Source: Zanthoxylum bungeanum
Lineage: Eukaryota; Streptophyta; Magnoliopsida; Sapindales; Rutaceae
Direction: 5' to 3'
Assembly: GCA_019454045.1 (NCBI GenBank)
Contig: SKCR01021088.1
Span: 1-64,000, forward strand
DNA length: 64,000 bases
Positions 9,695 through 18,555 of the stretch are shown in pieces (the first letter of the stretch is position 1; the number at the start of each line of letters is the position of its first letter). The notes beneath the pieces were generated by a model, which was given only the letters and a program-made list of their open reading frames with translations, had not been told where the DNA came from and did not search any database. Position numbers and translations under genes: made by a program.

Positions 9695-10984
9695 CACACG
9701 ATGCTCAGTAGGCGGGACATCCTGGTGTTGAAAGAACACTGGCTTTGCTGGCTCGGAGTTGGTATTGGCCAAGGATGGAACATGACATTGAGGCCTATGT
9801 GAGATCTTGTCTAGTGTGTCAGCTGGATTAAACATATAGGAGGAATGAAGCATGGATGCTACAACCCCTGCCCATTCCGGAACAACCATGGAAAAGTGTT
9901 TTTATGGACTTCATTGGGGGATTTCCAATAGTGCAAGGATATGGTTCAGTGCTGGTAGTAGTGGATCGGTTCTCCAAGTATGTTGTGTTCATGGCAGCGC
10001 CGCAAGCGTGCCCTGAGTAAGAAACGACACGCATATTTTTCAGAGATGTGGTGAAACATTTTGGGTTGCCACAAGACATAGTGAGTGACAGTGATGCACG
10101 GTTCACAGGTCGGTTCTGGACTGATTTATTCGGCTTGATGGGGTTATACTTGAAATTTTCTACGGTAAATCATCCTCAGACCGATGGTCAGACGGAAAGG
10201 GTGAATGAGTTGTTGGAAGAATATTTGAGGCACTATGTGACCGCTAGTCAGAAGAATTTGGTAGAGCTGCTGGATGTGGCTCAGTTCTCGTACAACTTGC
10301 ACAAGAGTTCATCAACGGGGATGAGCCTCTTTTAGATAGTGTTGGGGCAGCATCCGCTGACCCCGCACGAAGTGATCAAGCAGAGCATTGGGGGTAAGTG
10401 TCTTGCTGCGTATAGATTTACGCGAGAAAAGCATGAGTTACTAGAAGATGCGAGGGACAACCTTGAGAATGTCGTACGCCGAATGAGGAAGTATGCTGAC
10501 AAGAAGAGGAGGCCGTTGGAATTTTAAGTGGGTGAACGAGTATTACTGAAATTGACTACTCAGATTTGGAAGAAAATCAGCAGCAAAACAGTGTATCGTG
10601 GGTTGGTGCCAAAATATGATGGTCCATTTGAAGTGGTGAAACGGGTTGGTCAGGTAGCTTATAAATTGAAGCTACCGGATAGGATCAAAGTGCATCCTAC
10701 ATTCCATGTGAGTTTCTTGAAGCCGTTCAATGAAGACAAGGATGAGAGTCGCGTTCAGAAAAGTCGAGCTCCGCCAACAATTCGAAAACAGTTTGACAAG
10801 CAAATTGAGAAGATATTGGATCACATGGTGATGAGGCAGAGCAAGAAGAATAAGAGGACATATTTCTTGGTTCAGTGGAAGGGTTGCTCTGAGGCAGATG
10901 CAACTTGGGAATATAATACTACTTTGTGGCAATTTGAGAGGGTAATCCAGGTATATCTTGACTCAGTTGCGACGAGGGTGTCGC
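9695..10984 (+). pseudogene. Chromovirus integrase (second copy), GPF module and chromodomain
   Basis: The integrase continues from 5110 after element A. It shows AGHPGVERTL, CLVCQ, FMDFIGGFP, SDSDARFTGRFW and [17 protein letters not shown], then the C-terminal GERVLLKLT and DGPFEVVKRVG (GPF module, about 10528-10690). The chromodomain is at about 10801-10962 (QIEKILDH..., FLVQWKGCSEADATWEYN). Stops lie near 9708, 9828, 10017, 10333 and 10526. Chromodomains of this type steer integration towards particular chromatin. The frame ends just before the polypurine tract at 10991. Confidence 0.85.
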
Positions 10985-11005
10985 CTAGTTAAGGTGGGGG
11001 TGGTT

Positions 11006-11512
11006 TGTAAGCCCCCTAGACTGGTTGCCCAAAGAGATGGGGGACGAGTGGCTCCATGGCAGCCGAGCACTCGCGAGAAGCACATGGCTTGGGCGAGCTG
11101 TGTATGTCTGCGAGCAGTTGGTGTTGTCCCAAAGGAATGTTGCTGAGACATGGACGATTGGTGTTGTCCATATGGAGTTGATGCTGTCTTGGGCGAGGCA
11201 TTTGCGTGCACATGCAGCAGACATGAGGAGCAGTTGCGAGGAGCAGTTGACGAGCACTTGCATGGCAGTTGGCGTGCACATGCAAGGGAGTTGGCTTCAC
11301 ATGCTGAAGACATGAGGCAGTTGCGAGGGGAACTGCTAGTAACTAGTGTGTGTGCGTGGTAACTTCTAGAGCAGTTGGGATGTAACTGCTATGTGTATAT
11401 TTGGCTGATGCCTATTGGGCCAGCACACCCTAGGGCAGTTGGGGTGTAACTGCCACTAATATATATTATAATGTGAGAAACATGCACAAGGGGAGGGAGC
11501 GTAGTACATGAG
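11006..11512 (+). repeat. Chromovirus 3' LTR, first part
   Basis: It begins TGTAAGCCCCCTAGACTGG after the purine tract AAGGTGGGGG. It is interrupted after ATGAG (11508-11512), the TSD of array B, and continues at 29318. The two parts together make about 790 bp. Words such as GGCGAGC/GGGCGAGG and GCAGTTG recur, but there is no gene. No matching 5' LTR is in the window. Confidence 0.75.
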
Positions 11513-12740
11513 TGTAGGCACTGCATTTTTAAACATAAGTCCCTATGATGAGTCTCATTTTGGAGACACTACCTTTTAAGTCACGGAGGTCACGGGAAAC
11601 GGACATCGGAAGGGGAAATTCAGAATAAACAAGGTTCACTGTTTTCGTTGGTGCTACGTTTGTGTATACGTTCGAACGTCAAACAGATTGCGGGCGTTCG
11701 TGCTGCGTTCGATGATGCGTTCGAACGGTGTCGGTAATTCTGGTTTTACTGCTAGCCTCACATTAAGCCCAATTCGCCCAAACCTTGGCCCACACGCCCA
11801 AGCCCACTTAAAACACATATTTAACACATGGTGAAATCAAAACAAATCTAAAAATCACATACCAAATTAAATAAAATACTTACACAAATTAAAGAAATTG
11901 CATGCCTAATCAAAAAAAATCAACAAACTAAATGCCTAATCTAAACCAATCAAATATAATCCTACCAAGTTAAAATCAATCAACCAATATATTATTCCTA
12001 ACTTAAAATATTGTATTCCTAAACCAAACCAAATCAAATCCCTTTTTAAATACACAAATCCCTTTCCTTGTCAAGCCTAACCCTTTGCCTATAAAAAGAA
12101 CCATTCACCAACCTTCTAAAGGCTAGTGTAGGCACTGCATTTTTACACATAAGTCCCTAGGATGAGTCTCATTTTGGAGACACTACCTTTTAAGTCATGG
12201 AGGTCACGGAAAACGGACATCGGAAGGGGAATTCAGAATAAACAAGGTTCACTGTTTTCGTTGGTGCTACATTCGTGTATACGTTCGAACGTCAAACAGA
12301 TTGCGGGCGTTCGTGCTGCGTTCGATGATGCGTTCGAACGGTGTCGGTAATTCTGGTTTTGCTGCTAGCCTCACATTAAGCCCAATTCGCTCAAACCTTG
12401 GCCCACACGCCCAAGCCCACTTAAAACACATATTTAACACATGGTGAAATTAAACAAATCTAAAAATCACATACCAAATTAAATAAAATACTTACACAAA
12501 TTAAAGAAATTGCATGCCTAATTAAAATCAATCAACAAACTAAATGCCTAATCTAAACCAATCAAATATAATCATACCAAGTTAAAATCATTCAACCAAT
12601 ATATTATTCCCAAACTTAAAATATTGTATTCCTAAACCAAACCAAATCAAATCCCTTTTTAAATACACAAATCCCTTTCCTTGTCAAGCCTAACCCTTTG
12701 CCTATAAAAAAACCATTCACCAACCTTCTAAAGGCTAGCT
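11513..12740 (+). repeat. Direct duplication of the LTR head in LTR1
   Basis: 11513-12126 and 12127-12740 are near-identical copies of the LTR start, from TGTAGGCACTGC to AAAGGCTAG. The same duplication is present in LTR2 (18556 and 19162) but absent from LTR3 and from both solo LTRs. LTR1 and LTR2 therefore share this derived state, and LTR3 has the ancestral form. Confidence 0.85.
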
Positions 12741-13109
12741 AGCTAATTCACACAAAAAACACACAGAAAAATTACAGGAAGAACACACCCAAAAGAGAAG
12801 CAAAAGATAAAGAGGAGACGGCAGCGAAACCACAAGGAAACAGTAGCAAAACAGACTCAAGACAGTAAGACAACTAACGAGAACAGTGAACCAGTGAACC
12901 GGGAGAGTTGCGGAGCATCCACCCTTCCGACGATCGTGTACCGTACATCCGAGAGGTGATTTAAAAGGTTAGACCTGAGGGTATCTTTCACACTTATTCT
13001 TATTTAATTTCTGGTCATTTACTTTGATTATATTTTCTGTATTTGTGGCATTTGTTGTGTGTATGATGCGTGTTGTGGGTATTGGATGAATGGAAGAGTG
13101 TCGTCTCTT

Positions 13110-13205
13110 GTGGTAGATAGGATGGAAACCCAGACGTAAATTCCGTAGCCGAATCCGAATGGACGGTAGTGCGGTCTGTACTTGGGACACAACTCCACGT
13201 ACCAC
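13110..13205 (+). other. 96-nt structured motif, copy a of LTR1
   Basis: The motif begins GTGGTA and ends TACCAC, with an inner CCCAGAC...CTTGGG pairing. It recurs as copy b in the same LTR (13986-14080), where the ends read GTGATA and TATCAC, so both sides changed together. Equivalent pairs are at 20130-20225/21439-21534, 27421-27516/28754-28849, 31724-31819/32871-32966, and on the minus strand 51319-51414/50188-50283. No known RNA family was recognised. Whether it acts as RNA or DNA is unknown. Confidence 0.7.
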
Positions 13206-13416
13206 TTGAGTAAAACGGCATCTCCTCTTGTTTTGAGTTGCGTTGGTTTATTTAATTCTTGTCATTTAAATTCTGCATGTTATTTAATCCCATGATACGA
13301 TTGAGTGCATGGGCTTAGTAAGTGCGATGAAAGGTTCCCTAATTGGAGGGTTAAAATCCTTCGCCGCGCCCCTTTATTTTGTTGTTTATGTATTGTGTCC
13401 CATTTCATGCATCAGG

Positions 13417-13703
13417 TCTGTTCCCGTTCGAACGCGTTTACGAACGCAACTCGAACGCGCAAGCATTTTTGCCGTATCATGCATCAGGTCTCATTTCCGT
13501 TCGAACGCGTTCACGAACGCCATACGAACGCGAGCATTCTGTTTCATTTCCGTTCGAACGCGTTATCAAACGCCATACGAACGCGGGCATTCTGTTTCAT
13601 TCCGTTCGAACGCGTTATCAAACGCTACTCGAACGTGAGCATTCTGTTTTTTATTTCCGTTCGAACGCGTTTACGAACGTGACACGAACGTGAACACACT
13701 GAA
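13417..13703 (+). repeat. LTR minisatellite with CGTTCGAACG palindromes
   Basis: Repeats of about 53 bp each contain CGTTCGAACGCGTT...ACGAACGC followed by a spacer ending GCATTCTGTTTCATTTC. The core CGTTCGAACG is a perfect palindrome and is echoed by single ACGAACG words. The same array, with different copy number, is in LTR2 (about 20820-21195), LTR3 (28105-28505), the solo LTR (32410-32735) and, inverted, at 50405-50740. Related palindromes also occur in the LTR head (about 11670-11730). Confidence 0.8.
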
Positions 13704-14543
13704 CTGAGTCTGTCTTATCATATTCATGCATAATTGCCTCTTGGTTGATCTTTCTTGTGTTATATAGCCAACCATATTATTTGTATCCCTGCATTTATCC
13801 ATTCTATGTGTTCTCGGGATTGTATTCAAGCATGATTAGGCTGTTAGCATGTTATTTGGTTAATAGGTTCATGAGATAGTACTCAAGCATGTTTATTCCA
13901 TTGGTTGCGTCATTTGCCTTGGTCTTGATTTAACGCATTACGATTCATATGCCTATGCCATGATGACTTTAGAGTATTATTTCTTGTGATATATCGGATG
14001 GAAACCCAGACATAATTCCGTAGCCGATTCTGAATGGACGGTAATGCGGTCTGTACTTGGGATACAATTCCACGTATCACTCGGAAGAGTGCTCACATGT
14101 ATGCTTGTGCGGATACTACGTATGCTTGTGTTTTCATGAATATGACATGCTGAATGAAGTTGTATGTTCATTGTTACTTTGAGGTATTTTGTTAGACATG
14201 TGTTATTAGATATGAGATATATGCGAAATGTATGTATGAGTGTTATTTTGTACCCATGAATATAGAAGCATGATACTCTTAGAAATAAATGTTATTTAAG
14301 CCTGGTTAAATTATTACATAAATCCTTTTATTACAAGTGACATAAGTAAGGGACCATTCCGAACCCAATGGTTTGAGTTCTTCCCTTGCGAGGGGTGAGT
14401 GCGGCCTTAAATCTTATTTTCCCGGTTCACACCGGGTGGCGACTCCATTATTCTCCGGTTTAGTCCTCTGTTGGCTACTCCGTACTCCCAACTAGGCCGC
14501 GAGCCTAGGAACAGCATGCGTCGCCCAGGTCCTGTTGTCCACA

Positions 14544-15717
14544 GTCTGGCGACTCCACGGGGGATAGAGAATTGGCCCCGAAATATTGTCTTGTAATGTT
14601 TGGATTTATGTTTTAATTGGCCATGTCTATAGTGGATAAAATGAGGGTTTAATCAAGGGCACTTTGAGGCTAGGTAATGGTTTGATGTCTTCCTTCACTC
14701 ACTACCTTTCTAGAAGGAAAAGCTGTGAAGACACCTATATGGCCATCTACTCGTAGCCTTTGTGATGGACTAATTTGGAGGACTCGTTGTTTATTCCTGA
14801 CACCAAGCGATAAGAGCCTAAGAGGCTTGGGTATTTAAGTGAGCCTCGCTCCACCTTCCCTCTGGGGAATCTACAACGGGAAATCCATTTGACAGTCCGT
14901 CACATACCATAGCTCATTGGCACGTACCTTAGTGTATAAAAAGGGATACGCTCACTTGGTCGCTTGAACCATTGAGTGGGGAGACCTAGTTGTGGGCTAT
15001 CCTTCGCCGGTGAGAGACTTTGTCCATACTCTTGCAAATCCACTCATAGACTGGTTTGTACGGTTAAAGTAACAATTATTTCCTTGAGCATGTGCTTATG
15101 GACCATCCTCATTTGGATGCGGTTGGACTATTGTCAGAAATGCGAGCTTGCTGGGCCATTTAAACTGGGGCAAGTTCGTACTGTATGACCATTAGGCCCA
15201 AAGCTTCTGAAATGTTGATGGGCCATTATGTAAAAATTGTTATATTACGTTTGCATTATCTTTCTTCTATGCTTGTGTTTGGGAACATCGTCGTTTGGAT
15301 CCGTTTGGACCATTTACCATGGGATATGGGCTTGTTGGGCCATTTAAACTGGGACAAGAACGTATCTCATGACTATTGGGCCAAAGGCGTCTAAGTGTTG
15401 ATGGGCCATTTTGTACTTGTGTTCGGAACATTACCATTTGGCTTTAGTTGGGCTCCTTGTCATAAGATGTGAACTCGTTGGGCCATTTAAACTGGGATGG
15501 GTTCACTCCTGTGACAATTAGCCCGAAAAATTCTAAAATGGTAACGGGCCGATTTGTGTGAAAATTTTAATTGATTTAGTATATTATATATGTTACATGC
15601 ATCTCATGCACCCCATGCATACATACATCATGCTAACCCTTGTGTTCTAAAAGCCATCATAGACTCCCGTTGGGTTAGGGAAAAGGGAAGAGACTCACCA
15701 AAATACCGAGAACAGAC
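14544..15717 (+). other. PBS and leader of internal region 1
   Basis: TGGCGACTCCACGGGGGAT at 14547-14565 is a tRNA-Arg-like PBS with one more change than in element A. The leader that follows has no credible ORF. It holds three imperfect repeats containing GGGCCATTTAAACTGGG (about 15153, 15336 and 15480) and ends just before the gag ATG at 15718. Confidence 0.75.
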
Positions 15718-17022
15718 ATGAGTGAATCAGATACTGAGGTATCCCGGATAGATCAGTTGGAAAATGGTTTCGCCAAGATTACTGAACAGTTGCAAGCCTT
15801 GACTACTGCCATGACAAATATGGCTGCACCCCGTGCCGGGGGAGATTCTGAGAATGTAAGGCGTGAGGAGCCTCCGAATGGGTTAGGGGATGATGTCCCC
15901 ACTTTTGATGATGACATGGCAGAATATGCAACAGGCAAAATGATTGGGTCTCAGGCAGAATTTCAGAAGCTTCGGGATCAGGTTGAAACAGTTACCCGCA
16001 AAATGAGGGGTAAGAACGAGGATTTGCTAGATTATGAGGCAATGACCTTCGGAGAACAGCTGCCAGCTCAGTTTAAAATGCCCGACATGGCCAAGTTTAA
16101 TGGGAACGGAGACCCGAGGGTCCATCTGCAGCAATATGTCTCAGTCATGAGTGCAATGGGCCTATCACAGCGCCAAGTCCAAAAGATGTTTGGGATGTCA
16201 CTCGAGGGGGCACCTGTGGTTTGGTATCATAGCCTTGAGAAGAAGGTTAAGGAAGATTGGAAGGAACTAGCTGATGCCTTTCTGAAGCAGTATGTTACAG
16301 ACTTAGAGATTGACTTGTCACTCCGTGATTTGAGAACACTAAGCAGAAGCCGGAAGAAAACTTCAAGGAGTATGTAGACCGCTGGAGATGCCAGCTTCTG
16401 AAAATAAAGACTCGGCCCTCTGAGAAGGACCAGATTAAAATGATCATCAAGGGCACTAAGCCATCGATCTATGGCAAGTTGAGGAGGATGACTTCAATGA
16501 TTGCGGATTTCCGACAGTTGAGGGAAACTGTCATGGATATTGAGGAAGAAGAGGCTGAAAACAGAAGGTTTTATGGCCAGAATAGAAGAACTTTTGGGGG
16601 GCCTGCTGAGACCAAGCCCGCTACTGCCGAGGTGGCTACCGTCAAGAACCGGCATTTCTCTAACCTGGGGAGGCCGTTATCTAAGGTACTTGAGAAGTTG
16701 AAGGGACAAGGCTCCAAAAACCTTAGAGCCTAAACCACTTCCAGATCCTATACCACCCAACCTTAACCTAAGCTTGTATTGTCACTTCCATCAGAGGAGA
16801 GGCCACGAAACTGACAGCTGCACCCGCCTTAGGCATGAAATCCAAAACCTCATTGATGCTCACAAAATACCTGACCCAGAAAGAGAACAACCCAACGCAT
16901 ACAGAAATCCCCTACCCAACTACATGATCAACTCTGGCCTACCCGAAACCCTTGTCTTCCAAACTCTCAACCACTCAGCTTCATTAATAGGAATAAGGGA
17001 TGACAACGGTGGAGAACCATAG
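15718..17022 (+). pseudogene. Tat/Ogre-like gag, internal region 1
   Basis: The first frame (15718-16377, 219 codons) begins MSESDTEVSRIDQLENGF and contains FKMPDMAKFNGNGDPRVHL and a retrotransposon gag domain (APVVWYHSLEKKVKEDW). A one-base deletion near 16335, relative to the region 2 copy, shifts the frame. It continues at 16440-16733 (KMIIKGTKPSIYGKLRRM). After another shift, a zinc-knuckle-like YCHFHQRRGHETDSC appears at about 16774-16818. Gag would form the particle and bind RNA. Nothing resembling protease or RT follows. The upstream leader and the PBS type fit a Tat element. Confidence 0.85.
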
Positions 17023-17239
17023 GCCAAGAAAGAAAGCAATGTTGCGAATGATGAAATCATCCCTCCTAGTTTATTTGATCATACATTTTTAATATAGACA
17101 TTGACTTGGTCTACATGTTCGAATCATTTTTCTTTAAATGATAATAAAGACATTATTTCGCTGAATCTCTCCTACAATATGAGTATGTTTGAGAAAAACA
17201 TTCAACCTTGGCACTATGAATTCAGTGATGTTTAGAACA

Positions 17240-18480
17240 CGGGGAATCTTCAGGAACAACAACAGTACAGTCAGTTTCAGAAATGAATCAGTATCAGTTT
17301 GGGGATGAGTCCCAGGGCCGAGGCCTGCATCAGTATCAGCTTGGGGGCGAGGCCCACATCAGTTCAGCATCAGTCTTGGGGCGAGGCCCATATCAGCATC
17401 AGTCTTGGGGCGAGGCCCATATCAACATCAGTCTTGGGGCGAGGCCCATATCAGTATCAGTCTTGGGGCGAGGCCCATATCAGTATCAGTTTGGGGCGAG
17501 GCCCACATCATTATCAGTAACGGTTCGGAAATGGACCATTATCTCATCAGCTTGCCGAAAATGGCACTCCGAAAATGGAGCAACGGTTCGGAAATGGACC
17601 ATTATCTCATCAGCTCGCCAAAAATGGCACTCCGAAATGGAGCATGGTTCGGAAATGGACCACAATGACATCAGTCGCCGAAAATGGCACTCCGAAAATG
17701 GAGCACGGTTCGAAAATGGACCATTATCACATCAAGCCGAGAATGGCACTCCGAGAATGGAAGTACAGTTCGGGAATGAACAAGCCGAGAATGGCACTCC
17801 CAGAATGGAGCACAGTTCGAGAATGAACAAGCCAAGAATGGCAATCCGAGAATGGAGCATGGTTCGAAAATGGACTACTTATCACATCTCGCCGAAAATG
17901 GCACTCCGAAAATGGAGCATGGTTCGAAAATGGACTACTTTCACATCTCGCCGAAGCGGCACTCCGAAAATGGAGCACAGTTCGGAAATGGACCAAGGAA
18001 GGCCTAACCCATCAGAATATAATACATATACATGCATACATGCATACATATCACATACATGCAATGTTTGTTTCGTGTTCGCAGGTTTATAGCAGCAAAG
18101 ACCATCTCATCAAGTAACGGTTCAAAAATGAGCCACAATCTACCACAACAGACGCCGGAAATGGCACTCCAAAATGGAGCACTCACAACAGACGCCGGAA
18201 ATGGCACTCCAAAATGGAGCACTCACAACAGAGGCCGAAAATGGCGTTCCAAAATGGAACACACACAGCAGATGCCGAAAATGGCGTTCCAAAATGGAAC
18301 ACACACAACAAATGCCGGAAATGGCGCTCCAAAATGGAGCACATACACGAAAAATGCCGAAAATGGCGCTCTAAAAATAGAGCACGGTTCGGGAATGAAC
18401 CAGGGGTCGCAGCACCTCACCACCAAATCAACGCAACTCAACACATGGTAAGTCAAGTGGCAGCTGGCGAGCCAGGTAAG
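17240..18480 (+). repeat. Field of short covarying hairpins, internal region 1
   Basis: Three themes follow one another: GGGC-GAG-GCCC units (about 17310-17515), then GCC/GGC, CTCC/GGAG and GTTC/GAAC stems around GAAAAT-type loops (17520-17990), then larger stems after 18120. Clear examples are GTTCC-AAAAT-GGAAC (18246-18260), GCTCC-AAAAT-GGAGC (18326-18340), GCTCTA-AAAA-TAGAGC (18368-18383) and GGTTC-GGGAAT-GAACC (18386-18401). The open frame of 269 codons across the region has no known domain. Confidence 0.8.
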
Positions 18481-18555
18481 TAGAAATGCATTGCATAACT
18501 TTGATAGGATTGTCACTGTTGCACATTACACTAGTCCCATCAAAGTGGGAGCGAC

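Larger units (their letters stand above)
11513..14543 (+). repeat. Array B LTR1
   Basis: It starts TGTAGGCACTGC and ends GTTGTCCACA. Its first 614 bp (11513-12126) are repeated directly at 12127 onwards, so it has two heads and two TATA boxes (12090-12098 and 12703-12710). Relative to LTR2 and LTR3, about 380 bp is missing at 13362, between AAATCCTT and CGCCGCGCC. It contains a 53-bp-type minisatellite (about 13417-13700) and two copies of a 96-nt motif (13110-13205 and 13986-14080). Confidence 0.85.

Noticed and set aside
12164..12190. Hammerhead-ribozyme-like string in the LTR head (GATGAGTCTC...GAGAC, as in retrozymes)
   Set aside because: The stem GTCTC/GAGAC follows GATGA as in a hammerhead, but the sequence after the stem is ACTACC, not the required GAAA, in every LTR of the family. 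The catalytic core is incomplete.
13305..13693. Overlapping ORFs rich in Arg and Phe in the LTR minisatellite
   Set aside because: All three frames are open through the 53-bp repeat and the products are only the repeat translated. There is no evidence of coding.
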